Of a stretch of 61,848 bases of DNA, positions 49,300 through 61,273 are shown piece by piece; position 1 is the first letter of the stretch, and each line of letters opens with the position of its first letter. A program made the translations under genes and the position numbers. The notes under the pieces are model-generated. The model saw only the letters and a program-made list of their open reading frames with translations. It had not been told where the DNA came from and searched no databases. This stretch comes from Ichthyophonus hoferi (taxonomy: Eukaryota; Opisthokonta; Ichthyosporea; Ichthyophonida; Ichthyophonidae), in assembly GCA_002751075.1 (NCBI GenBank), contig NAOQ01000178.1:17411-79258 (forward strand). The letters are read 5' to 3'.

Positions 49300-50420
49300 T
49301 AAGTAGCCATTGTTATGGTCAAAATCACCAATCAGTTCGAATAATGCTCTGCGCATCCACTCTTACAATATTTCTTCCATATTTCATATTTTGCAGATTC
49401 TAAGAATTACAAGGCGACAATGCGGGCTCCTGAAAAAATGCCCCGAATCACCGGTTTTCGCAATGAACTTACTTAAATTAATGAATTTCCTACTTAAACC
49501 TTTTTCTCTAGAAAGGAAATCCTAGGAGGTACAATCATCCTACACAGTCTGGATTCACTACAGGAAATGTGATCAAGCTGGTGTTGTAACACAACACAAA
49601 CCTGTCTCTGTGCTCAAGGCAGGATGAAAATGAACGATAAGAACTGTTTCAACATTTTAACACCTGTGACTACCTTCATCACACTACACATCCCACATCC
49701 TTATCACCATTGCCGCTGCCCGTCATGATTTGATACAAATCGACATCTATTCAGCTTATCTCAATGCCACAGTTGCCAAAACCGGTATACATTATCAGCC
49801 ACAATCTATGGAAGACTCAGAACACCCAAAGTAAAGTGGATCTGCAAGCTATCTAAATGCCTCCATGACTCTTACGTCAATGGTCTTCAATAAAATACCA
49901 CCCTTGATGCATTCCTACATACACAGGGAATGCATCTAGCTGATAGATACCCCATGTCATAAGTCATTTAATGGCATTTTTCTAATAGGTAGATGATGTA
50001 CTGAACATCTCGGAGCATCCTAATAATAAGGAGGCTCCTATCAAGGCATTTATTAATTGCTTCTTTACCAAGAACAAGAACAAGGGATGGCTAAAAAACT
50101 TTATTGGTTGTACTATAGAAAAGTTTGATGAGAGCATAAAGCTGTCACAAACCAATTACGGCAAGAAGTTCATCCTTTTATGGCAACCTACTCTCCAAAC
50201 TTCCCACATCAATAAGGTTATCAAACCAACCAAACCCTCAGAACTACATGATTTTTACAATGCTCCAGACTATGATTGGATATTTACTCTAGATTATCTT
50301 GCTCGCTTATACGTTGAAACAGAGCAAAGCCACATGGGGGATAATTGCCTCTTTTCAGATAACCAAAGACCACTACCAATGATCTTATCATCTAATAAAA
50401 TATTCTACTAATATTTAACT
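49300..50420 (+). mobile_element. Fossil of a Ty1/copia-type LTR retrotransposon (pol part)
   Basis: Recognisable parts, in order, are the copia reverse transcriptase (IQIDIYSAYLNA and downstream words) and later pol sequence up to the RNase H region (GDNCLFSDNQRP near the end). It is broken, with several breaks, and reads as old. I did not find paired LTRs at its ends, so its borders are approximate. It lies between host genes and adds nothing to them. Confidence 0.7.
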
Positions 50421-51188
50421 ACTCTAACGCGGATTTCATAGGAGCGAATCATGAAATTGGCGGTTTAATATCAGTTAAGTGCATACCGTTCTTAGCCTGA
50501 AAATTGTTATGTCGACTGTCGACAGAATGCACGCACATGTACTAATAAAGTGAGCCATTCAAATAAAAACCCAATAGTGTAAGTGTTGGAAATAATAAGT
50601 CGAGATAGAAGGATTCCTGTGACCTATATTCGTTTAGAAAGAGAAAGAATAACGAATTAAAAGGGGTTTAAACGTCTCTTTGCATATACGAAGTACAAGT
50701 ATGCTAAGACTTTTTTTTTTTAAAAAAAAAAAAAACAAGCCAACAGGATTTATCTTAGGCAGGAGAGTGATCTTCCGTGAATTTTACGTATTAAGCCGTA
50801 GGGTTCTTTGCGATCGGACCCATTTATATTAATGAACTCAGCCATGCGGATGTTAACCATAGTTGACACTTACAATAAACAAAGGTCAGGAAAGGATAAA
50901 AGGAACAAAAACAACCAATGTTAAAGACTCCTCTCAGTTGTAAATATTGACTGTTTAAGTCATACAAAAGGAGATATTACTATACTAATAATATTTTGGA
51001 ATCCAAGTTATGTTCTTTTCGTTTTTCATATTATGTTTATAGTTGTTAAAGAAGTCAAAGTAGATAATCCAGATACTTTACTAAAAAGCCAACTATTTGA
51101 GTCTGGTGCTGATTCTTTTGAGAGCAATAATTACATAACTATATATACAGCCATAATTATATTACAGTTTTTACATATACAATACAGA

Positions 51189-51296
51189 GCCAGGTAAGAA
51201 GCTAAAGGCTTCTATATCCATTAATCAACAAAGGGAGATTCAAGAGCAGTTAGCTAGAGCTTTAGCCTGCTCTTTACCTGATGACAACAACTAGAT
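51189..51296 (+). other. Unclassified coding-like stretch, 34 codons to a stop
   Basis: After an acceptor-like acatatacaatacag, one frame reads KKLKASISINQQREIQEQLARALACSLPDDNN and ends in TAG. The amphipathic, Gln/Glu-rich wording looks like real protein, but I recognise no family. It may be the end of a lost gene or another element piece. Confidence 0.25.
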
Positions 51297-53736
51297 ATAA
51301 CTCAGTACAACAAATATTTCTCCCATCCATTTCCATTAAATTTATTATAAATAATCTTACTAGTAGCAAAATGAGATATTAGTGCATCACTATACCAATT
51401 ATGATATTGAATTTGAATCAATCAGAAATAAATAGTGTATAGTAGAACATAAGCTCTTTATATACTTGGTAGAAACTCTTGGCTATTCTAGTTATTTAAA
51501 TATAAAAGAATATTAGCTGTGCTAATGTTCCTCATGGTTCTAAAGATTCAAACGATTGGAAAACGCCGAGCACCAGGTTAACTAGCTGGAAGTATCAAAA
51601 TTAATAAACCAAATATAATTAGTAGGTCTCTGCTCAGAGATAAACACAACCAACTTTCTTTAAGAGGTTATGACCAAGCACGAAAGAAAACTTAAGCAGA
51701 ATAAAGATTCAGACTGGAAAATATTAGCATATCTCCACACAGAACATGCACACGTCCCCATTACTACAAGTACTATAGATACCGACAGGGTATCTATATG
51801 TGTTAATACCATAAATTTCGAAAGAGTAAAGGTCGGAATAAATTCAACAGAAAATACCACGATTGTAATTCAGTAGATCGAATATGCTTGGAGAGATTTA
51901 CCTCATACAAGTGAACAAGTTTTGACTCTCCAAATCACCCACCACAACTGATTCATCAACTGGAGTTAGATCCATTTTTCAATACAATATATTAGTATGC
52001 GCTATATTGTTCGTATACTCGTAATTGTAGGCAGGCATTATCTTGATTTTTTTTAGGAAGAAGTTTAGTTAATACGAAAGGAGTACAGTACTGATATTTT
52101 TTTGAATGCAAAAATAAACTCTAAAAAAAAAAAAAAAAAGACACCACTTCTACTGGAATATCATGTTGGGGATTCCATAGTTATGTGCAAGTTCCGAGTT
52201 ATTGAAAACAGAAAATAAGGCATACCTACCGGAAGGAAAAATCAAAACTTGATAATATGTACACAAAACTCTGTATATTTCTCAACAAACGTTCAGGTAA
52301 TTTAAATTTAGAAACAGACTTTTGAGTAGAAAAGATATAAATAATGAAAAACGGTAAAAATATAGAGTAAACATACTTTGTCTTTATTTTAAGGCATTAC
52401 TCTAACAATGATCCATGTCAGGTTGTAGACTATAAGGTAAAAAAGGTCAGAAGCCCATCTCAACCACACGGTGGTTCATTTATACTATTCACAACAAATC
52501 TTATTGAGACTGAATTCAGATCAGACTATATGCCTAATATAATTTAGTGTACAGCAATTAACATCAATCCGAATCATTACTATGTAGGGTTGAGAGATGG
52601 TCTCGACTATTTGATTAGTAGCAGATAGTAAATAAATAGAATATGTGTTATATTCTAATATAAATAAATAAATAAGTAAGAAATTACTAAGATATTACAC
52701 GTGTTTCAATCATAATAAAAAAAAAAGGAAAAACAGAACCTTCATGTAATAATATGGTGAACTCCGTTAGGGCCACTTATCTATATACTGTATATATATA
52801 TATATAAATATATATAAATACTAAACTTTTACAAACATTCTCTCTAGAAATAAAGATAGGAAGAGGTATCTTCCATCACGAAATTATGACCACATTTTTA
52901 GATAGGATTATATCCTAAGGGTCGACAATTGGACTCCCCAACAAATCTGTTGAGTACAGAAGTCTCAGCACCTCCATATTTTGAATACAAAATAATACTA
53001 CTGTGAACTTAAAAATTCTATAATTTTAACAGCTATTATTACTATTATTATATAATTAGCCAGATCTAAAAGTTTAATTAGTTAATTGCACTGGGATTTT
53101 GTAAACTTAATTTCAATTATTAATGATTTTACAATCATTTCATGCCAAATGCTGCATTATCAATCGTTCTCTTGATCGTGATTGCTTTGGTTACGTATAT
53201 TATATCTGTGTATTGAAAAGGGAATATTCACTTATTATAGGCGTTATGTTCATATTTATTGGTGGTTTATAGCCCAGTTTGATGTGATAATAAGCTGAAT
53301 CAATCATGGACGAAGGTTAATTTCATGTCTAACTCTTCAATAATCTAGGTGGGTAAAACTTACAAGACAGTACAGTATAATATAATTAGGATAGTATAAA
53401 ACGGTTGTCATAATTGATAATATTTTTTTTAGTTGTACATTTGTCTTTCAATAATTTTAAAGATATTTTCAAAATTATTACAAAGTCTATTTAAGTTGCA
53501 AAAAATTATGAAAACAGCAAAAATTACAATTAAAACCGTACCGCACTTTTCCTTCCTAACTTTCTCCGTATGAAATATTAGTTGTGACGAAATAATGACA
53601 TCATGAGAAATGTTTAAGAATATTTTAATGAATAATCAAAACATTAAAATATAATTCACAAGATTAACTGTTGTAAAATTATAAATTACATATAAGCCAA
53701 TAGTTAGGTATTTAAATCATGTGCCATTTAAAAAGC

Positions 53737-54134
53737 ACGTGTATTCTGACAAATATATAAATTCAGTAGCGGTCACTTTCATTCCTTTAATTTTGGGTTT
53801 AGCTTTATGACTTTTTGTTTTTATAGGTGGGTGTTTTTTTGACAAGAGCCTCTAATCTTTTTTATTTTTATTTTTATTTATTTTTATTTTTTTGAAGTTT
53901 GAGTTTTAGCAGTTTTGTGTTGGCAGGGATGAAGACTAATTTACGCCTGATCGGCAATTCTCGTTTTGGGTTTTGACGACTTGTGAGGGGTATTTATGTC
54001 ATAGTTACACTGATGCCTTCATGTTATACTATTATGCCCCTGGTTACTTAAGTCTTCTCTTTTACTTATCAACTTATTTTCATTACAGAAAGCTGAGTCA
54101 ACAAAACAAAAAGTACAATTCATCTGAGTGCAAC
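53737..54134 (+). other. Possible short transcript with promoter-like and splice-like signals
   Basis: An E-box (cacgtg, about 53738-53743) and a TATA-like atatataaattc lie upstream. A pyrimidine-rich acceptor precedes 54089, and a clean donor AAC|GTAAGT follows 54134, bounding a 46-bp candidate exon. The coding frame through it is short and unrecognised, so a non-coding RNA or chance are the alternatives. Confidence 0.2.
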
Positions 54135-55659
54135 GTAAGTTTTTATTATTATCATATTCACTTTCTAGTTTGAAATATGTTGAAAACAGCTTTTAAATGA
54201 TTATACTCCTTAACAATACAATCTGTCAATCCTCAGAAAAATTCTGTTGACATGGACTAATATGATTAAAAGCATTTTATTGAAATTTCTTTTTTTTAAA
54301 GAAAATTAATGGCCATGGTATTAACAATATTCTCTTAACTACAGGTGTTCAACATATCAGGTTCGTCTCTGTTGCTATGACTTTGGGGAAAACAAGTTTT
54401 CAAATCAATAAATTTTTTTACAACAAAACGGCTGTATTTCCCTCCCTCCCCACCTCTAAAAATAAAAAATTAGTAGTTTTTTGCACAGAAGCAGTAGTTC
54501 CTTTTTAATCATTTGCTATAATATTATATACTATTTCGTATCTAACTACGTAAGGTATAGGTTTTGCTCAAGGATTTAGACCATTGGTTATTGAGGTGCA
54601 GTTGTGCATGTACTTGCATAGTTTATTTTCTAAATAATCATCTGGTTTATGTGATGGTTCACTTAATGGTATGTCTGTTCTCTTTACTGGGCATCTGGTT
54701 TCCATTTTATCTTACCTATAGGTGTTAATTTTAGCATTATTTTCTTTTTTGTTACTGGTAGCTATGCTGGAGAGGTACTATAGTTATTTTTTTAATTTTG
54801 CTATGAAAACGAGATTGCGTGGGTTACTAACTACACAGTAATAGTTAGGATGGTTTTTGAGCCCACTTGTTTGTGATTGTAATAGAAAATATTTTATGTA
54901 TACCAGTAATTTATCTTATAAGGCTAATCTTGATTGGGTGTACGTACAAAGCAGTTTTACATGACTGTAATTTGTCTGTAGACTTATGTGTATGGAAGCC
55001 TCCTTAGATAGTAATTTCTGTCAAGTTAGCCTTGATTCATACTATCTATTAGACCTTTTCACGTGGTTATAGCCTTAAACCTTCATAAAAACCAACTTTA
55101 ATAGATAGGTGTACTCCGAGAGGCTCCTTAATTATCTAAAAAATTTCTTATGTTTAATCAAATGGTTTTATCAGTGATAAATAGGTGTACTCTATATACT
55201 AGGCAATTTCTTTGGGTCATAGTCGAATCCAAACAATCAATATATCCCATTAAAAAAACTACCGGATTTCACGTTGACTGTTCATTCATTTCAACTGATA
55301 TCCTTCAGAATATCAAGTAAAAATATACCATTTGTGTAGACACCATTTTCTATATCGTTTTCATAGGAAGTATTGTTAAGCATATCTACGTATAAAACGT
55401 AGGCAAAGCAAGTATAGTTAGAATTATTCAATTAATTAATTAATGTAGGCTGGTCTCTGAGGTATTGCTATATGTAGTTATCTATATGATAGCACATTGA
55501 CCAATGCGGTCTTGGCATGCTCTTGTAGCCACTTTTTACACATACGTAGATCTGCTTTGTTGGACAAGTTTGAGCTTCACATTCTTCTTACAAATCTTTC
55601 ACCAAATTCTACCACTAGTATTCATTTACTTCCACACCATCCTTTATTGCGCATACATT

Positions 55660-55745
55660 GTTGCAACTCATTTTTCTATCCATCTATTTGCTGCGATATG
55701 CACAGATAACATCTTATTTTTCACCATTTATTATAGTTATTAAGG
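55660..55745 (+). repeat. Family B repeat, copy 3
   Basis: gttgcaactcatttttctatccatctatttgctgcgat matches the block at 13.2 kb closely. Confidence 0.7.
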
Positions 55746-56095
55746 TAGATAAAGGTTACATTATTGTTTTATAGCGTTTGCCTGCAGTTTCACCGTCACG
55801 TCGTTCTAAACGAAAACACAATTAGCTGCTATTACATAGGTCGGTTTTAAAATCATAGATCTGCAAATATGATGACTAATATGATATGATAAGAGATATT
55901 TTTAACAAAGAAAACTACAATAAAGTTTAATATATGCGTGATTATATGTCCCGTATTAGCAATATGAAAATATCACAATTTCTAATAAGAAAATCTTAAG
56001 ATTTATTCGTTGAACAACCCAAAGAAATTTAAATATATTTACAGGATATTTTTATGGTAGTACTAACAGTACCAATGGCATTTGGAAAAGCCGTA

Positions 56096-56275
56096 ATTAG
56101 TAATTATATTACAGATATATGTGGTTCGATTACTATCAGCCAATGCCTATTTGTAGTAGTCATAGCCAATATATATATATATATATACAGCATTAGCATT
56201 AAAAAAAATAAAAATTACATAACGGATATGGTTCGATAATAAGGCCATTACTCTCAACCAATACATATCAGTACA
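56096..56275. repeat. Local duplication with TA spacer
   Basis: Two blocks share attaca, ggatatggttcgat or atatgtggttcgat, actatcagccaatgcctat or actctcaaccaatacatat. A TA run and an A-rich stretch separate them. Confidence 0.6.
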
Positions 56276-56975
56276 TCATCTAAACTCCGTAAATAAATAT
56301 TGAGTCAGCTTTTCTCACTCAGGTCAGGGAATGTAGATAAGAAGTAACGCTTTTTGAGACAAACTCGTATAAAAAAATAATAATAACAATTTAAACCACT
56401 ATTTTTTTTTCTATGAATAATAAGTTTAAAATTTTATGTATATATGTATACGAAATAAGTATTTTAAACATAGTTATTTTAAACATAGTGTTTGTCAGCT
56501 AAGCATGATGCTATTCAATCGTATGACCCTATTGCACTAGTCTCGATAAGAGCCCTTTCGATTTGTGAAAAACAAAAATTAGGTTATAACTCAGATTTAA
56601 ACTATAACAATGTAGATAAATATGGAGTATAAAAACAAAAACACAAATATATTTATATAAATACATTAATTTAATTTAATTTATTAATATTTTTAATATT
56701 TTTATTATAAAATGAGGCTTTTATAAGGAGGCTAGCTTCCAACCAGCTTCCAATATTGCTTCATCAAAATACACTTAGATGACATCATGCTAGTAAATCT
56801 TATGATTGGTGAATAATAAGAGTAATTGGTGTCGCCGATTAAGATCTTAAATTTATGAGTTAAGTATATAACATTAAACACAGATTAACCATCCTAGAAG
56901 ATAAGTGTGAATACATATTCATCGTATATATATATATTTTTTTAAAAGAAAAAGTCACTGCGTCCTTCTTTTTCT

Positions 56976-58935
56976 ATGGGTGGCACCACAGGGGTAAGTT
57001 AATAAGAGAATTTGTCAACAGGTTATGCTTTTATTAAAATAAAAATATTTAATTTTAGACTCCTATTTATATATTTTATTTTGATGTGCACGACGAAGAA
57101 TTTCAAAAAATATATAAAGCAGTTAGTACAATTACGTTATAAATTGATAAGGTCATCTAGGCTCACATTTTTTAAATCCGAGTTGATATACCAAGAGATA
57201 AAGAACACATAGCCAATAGGATGATAGCAGAAAGTAAACAGCCAATAGATTAAACCTGTATGGCTCTTTATGAGATATATAACTAATTAGTGACGATACA
57301 AGCATACTCATACTATAGAATGGCATTTTAAAGTTGTATATTTTGTGTTTTTTGTTTATGTGTATATTCACTCATTAGAGGTCAGTTTTATTTATATTAA
57401 TTAAGCTAGTACGATACAAATAAATTTTTTAAATGCTGACTTGTACTGCCACTCAGTCTTATATGGGTCATGGTCATGATGTGGTTCAACGTAGTAGTGA
57501 TGGGACCCACAAAGGACATGCTAGCAACTCTGTAACAGAAACACACCACATAGATCACGTACAGACGAACCCTCCGGTGGATAGTTTACATAAGACTTTA
57601 CCATTAGGCGCCCCAGCTGTAGCAAAGAAAAAATCCGTACAGTAAGTTTACCATGTCTATTTCACTTAGTTGTTGCATGTTCTGTCCCGTTGTTTCTATA
57701 GTTCTGTATAGTTCTGTATATGTGCATATTATTACTATAATAACAAAGCTGTTTGATATAAAATCATTATATAGAATATTTCAATTATGTAAATTATATA
57801 CTTGTTTGTTAGATCTTGTTTCCACTTTGCAGAAGGCTTCCGGGCTAACCTTACGAAAAATGAACAATACGTATATATTGCCTCAAGTGATATCTAGCCA
57901 GTAGTTTAAATAATTCAAGGGTTTAAATTTTTTTGAAATAAAGTGCTTACTTTACTTTGTAACCTTTAGTCTTCACTGGCCATCGTAATATATACAATAC
58001 GCACACATAAGCATACATAGACCCATACACATGTTTTTCGCATTTATATGCTAGTGATGGTGTTAAATCCATCTATGCATTATAGTCTAGAATGGTATAT
58101 GTAATTAAACAATTGTTTTTAGTTGGCGTAAGAGAGGCATAAAAAAATATTTTCTATTCATATAGATAGAGAAAGCGAGGTGTATAAGAGCCTAACATGA
58201 ATAATAGCAACTAACATCTCTCTCTCTACCTACAGCTGGCCCAAATATAATTTCCAGCACCAGACATTTCATTCCTCCGTGTACAATAGACGGCCTAGAC
58301 ATGTTACCTACACGGAGTATGAGATGAACGCCATACGACAAGAACTACATGATCTTCACAGTGAGTTATTCCAGAACCAGCAAATATACACTATAATGCC
58401 CTCTGTCCGTACTGTTCCCGAAACGCAAATGCAAACATGGAAGAGAAAGGTAAATAAAGGAGTGGGGGAAATGAAAGGAGTTATCGGCAGGCTATCCGCT
58501 AAGGATGACTCCGCTTTCTTCTCTATATCCCCTCGTCCGTCAGTTGATCTACGTGGTAGACCGTCAAAGGAGTCAAAGGATACGTCACCTGGAAGAAGTG
58601 ACTGTCGTGAAGACGGTGATTCCGCTCGTTCCCCCAAAACGCCCCCTTCTCCTACTCCTTCCTCAAAAATGCCCTCTTCCCCTCTCTCTTCTCCTTCTGC
58701 TTCCCCATCAATACTAAAGAAATACTCGATAGTGATAAGCTCACCACATTTGTCTCATCGTAAAGGAGAAAAAGAGGAAGAGAAGAAAGACAAAAGAAGC
58801 CGAAGTAAAAGTCCTTCCCTGCGTATGTTTACTGACCTTGCGGGTTTGCGTTCTACAAAAACGCCGGAGCCAAAAAAACGCGATGTAGGATCGATTCCTA
58901 TGATTGTAATCACAGCCCCAACGGAGAGCGACTAG
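56976..58935 (+). CDS. Unrecognised disordered protein with RVxF and SILK PP1-docking motifs
   Basis: Exons 56976-56993 (ATGGGTGGC, donor GGG|GTAAGT), 57457-57641 and 58236-58935 (TAG), phases 0 and 2, give 300 aa. The acceptor before 57457 has a branch-like tgctgac and a pyrimidine run. An alternative is a start at ATG 57433 with no first exon (302 aa). The protein is His/Ser-rich at the N-terminus. It then has KKKSVHW, which fits the PP1 docking motif [RK]-x-[VI]-x-[FW] and is completed across the exon 2/3 junction. A helical stretch follows (EYEMNAIRQELHDLHSELF), then WKRKVNKGVGEMKGVIGRL. A long Ser/Pro-rich tail contains SILKK, the second PP1 motif, around residues 226-230. It also has proline-directed phosphorylation-type sites and a K/E run. 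Under the preferred start, MGGTTGS fits the loose N-myristoylation pattern. No known family is recognised; a PP1-regulatory role is inference from motifs. Confidence 0.75.
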
Positions 58936-59284
58936 TTATATAATGCATTCTTGCAGACATAGATAAGCATATACATGTTTACCAACTATTGTACACAAAG
59001 CGACAATCACTAATCATTAGAAAATGGAGTCAAATGTTGTCTATGAGGTTGTGTAAAATCAGGTTTTGGTTTATATTTAGGGGATAGGCATATCTTTGTT
59101 TTTCTTTTTCTATATTGAAAATCGGAACATTGCGAATGGATTTGTGGAAGTGTAAGATGTCTATATTATATCCTTAGTCGAATTCAAATTTTTTTTAACT
59201 TTCAGACATGTTTTGTTTGCAACAGGAAAAGGTTTTTATGTATCAAAACGACATCTCATGCGGAGGAAAGTTCTATGAACAATC

Positions 59285-59290
59285 AATAAA
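59285..59290 (+). terminator. Poly(A) signal AATAAA of the PP1-motif gene
   Basis: First AATAAA after the TAG, about 350 nt downstream, in caatcaataaattatt. Confidence 0.5.
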
Positions 59291-59539
59291 TTATTAAGAG
59301 TATTATTGTAGTTGACCTGATTGGTAGTTGTACTCTTCAATGAGTTTTAATAGTCAGGTATTTAAGAGTTAAGTTGTAAATTAAATTATATACATTTTTT
59401 AGTTGATACAGCTAGTAGAACGATGTATGTAAATCATACTCCTACTACTAATTTATAATCTGCGATGATGAGACTAGCAACTTCTACCTAGATATGTATT
59501 CTTTACCTCTTAATTCTTATCTGAAGAATTATAATACTA

Positions 59540-59608
59540 ATATTTATTATAATAATAGTAATAGTAATAATAACAATAATAATAATAATAATAATCATAA
59601 TAATGAAA
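59540..59608. repeat. (AAT)n imperfect microsatellite
   Basis: AAT/AGT/AAC triplets with point variants. Confidence 0.9.
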
Positions 59609-59897
59609 GTGATAGTAATAATCTATCTATTTATGATTAGGAACTCTATCAGAAAACCATTTTATATTTATTATACCCCTCTTCCTATCTAAAGAAGCAG
59701 AAGAATAGCATTAATAACAATGGCAATAACCATCTAGTAATATATGATAAAAGACGACACCCAGTTCCACTATCTATTTAATATATGTCTTTCTACCTAT
59801 CTGTTTAATATACATCTCTTTCTACCTATCCATTTTCTTTCTCCTATCCTATCCGTATACATAATGTTGCCCCACCCTCCCAATATGCTTATGACTA

Positions 59898-60841
59898 CTA
59901 CTTCCACGTATAAGATACAGTGATGTCATGTGTGCTGGCTCTAAGCACATGCGTATCTCCAGACTTCCATCGCACCGATTGATCCCTTGCACTAATGGCG
60001 GCAAAGTTGAACTCAATGTCTTCATCCCCCTATATATAGTAACGTCAAATTAAGCTCTATGTTCTCTCCCACATAACGTAGCAAGGACATTCAGGTTACC
60101 ATCCTACAACATGTACTATAAGTTATAAAAACAATATCCAACAACCAAAAAACAAAATATTAATTGTAACAATGCTAGAAATATAAGACAGAAAGAGAGA
60201 AAGAGAGAGAGAGAAAAAAGCACAGGGATGGTTCCGGTAGCTAACCATCGATAACATTTTAAAATTTTAAATATATTTGCGCATATATATATAATATGCT
60301 ATACATACACGCTACCTTTACCATATGGCTTATTCCTCAACCCCTAGAAATATAATTGTATGGCTTATAGTCACATAATCGTCTAGACTATATGGGACTA
60401 CCACACAAAAACATAGTAATACATACAAACAGTCAGGGTATAGTCCAACCAAGAATAAAGCAACATACAGACATATATATAAGGAGCGACAATCAGTAAA
60501 GTATACTAAATAGGATAATATATATAATACATATTAAAATATGAATGTATAATAATACATATTATAGTATGTATATATGTATGTACGATAGGATGCATAC
60601 ATTTAAAAAAAAACAACAACAAAGCAGTCATAAACACCTGTAAATACAGCATATAACATATACCCCTACCCTTGGCTGTAGTACTATAGTAAATAGGTTG
60701 GTCTTTCCAGGTATTCTTTGTAGAGCTGGGGCATCAAACACACTCCATGCTCCTAGGGCAGGCTTATCTCCTACCATTACTATACAGTCGCTGGGTTCCA
60801 CTATATCCGATTCTAGTTTGATTGTTATATTCCCCCCCGTA
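59898..60841 (-). CDS. CBM20 starch/glycogen-binding domain protein, C-terminal two exons (partial)
   Basis: Minus-strand exons 60841-60670 and 60029-59898 (TAG) join in phase 0 and code for about 100 residues. They form most of a family 20 carbohydrate-binding module. NITIKLES is the first strand, MVGDKPALGAWS matches the G-[DN]-x-x-x-L-G-x-W signature, and LFTIVLQP precedes the next strand. IEFNFAAISARDQSVRWKSGDTHVLR fits the FEYKF, WExGxNR-type segment with its binding-site tryptophan. The module ends at the C-terminus, as in animal STBD1; laforin and GPCPD1 carry it at the N-terminus. CBM20 proteins bind glycogen or starch, for example in glycogen autophagy. The upstream part of the gene lies beyond 60841, behind minisatellites or outside the window, so the whole protein is unknown. 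The acceptor at 60842 is the least certain border. Confidence 0.8.
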
Positions 60842-61150
60842 CTTTAGGTGTATGTATATGTATATGTATATAAGTATAGAGGTATATAGGTATATAGGTA
60901 TATAGAGGCATGTAGGTATATATGTATCTAGGTATAAAGGTATGTAAGAATGTATGTATGTATGTATATAGGTATATAGATATACATGTGTATAGGTCTA
61001 GAGGTATATAGGTATATAGGTATATAGGTACATAAGTATAAAGGTATGTTTGTACATAGGTGTAGAGGCAAATAGTTATTGAGATATATATGTATATATG
61101 TATATAGGTATAGAGGTATAGAGGTATATATATATATATATATATGTATG
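60842..61150. repeat. GTATATAG-type minisatellite
   Basis: Repeats of ggtatata and ggtatagag with point changes. It starts right next to the CBM20 exon. Minus-strand ORFs through it (YLYTYI runs) are translations of the repeat. Confidence 0.9.
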
Positions 61151-61235
61151 TAGGCATGTTTGCAGATGTGCATATAGTTACGTGTAGGAGTGTTCACATG
61201 TGTTTATACATGTTTGCATTAACATATAAGCGAGT

Positions 61236-61237
<2 letters not shown>

Positions 61238-61271
<34 letters not shown>

Positions 61272-61273
61272 GC
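61238..61273. repeat. (AC)n(AT)n compound microsatellite
   Basis: An ACACAC run passes directly into an ATATAT run. Confidence 0.9.

Larger units (their letters stand above)
48631..56975. other. Repeat-rich intergenic stretch with an element fossil
   Basis: Holds a broken Ty1/copia fossil, an unclassified coding-like stretch near 51.2 kb, a possible short transcript at 53.7-54.1 kb, a family B copy and AT-rich sequence. No intact gene is supported. Confidence 0.5.
58936..59897. other. Convergent intergenic spacer
   Basis: The 3' ends of the PP1-motif gene (+) and the CBM20 gene (-) face each other here. It holds the AATAAA above and an AAT-type microsatellite. No other gene is seen. Confidence 0.5.

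Noticed and set aside
60842-61150. Telomere-like repeat
   Set aside because: The unit is GTATATAG-like, not TTAGGG or a known telomeric variant, and it lies within a gene.
60825-61197. Two Tyr/Ile/Thr-rich minus-strand ORFs
   Set aside because: Direct translation of the GTATATAG minisatellite.
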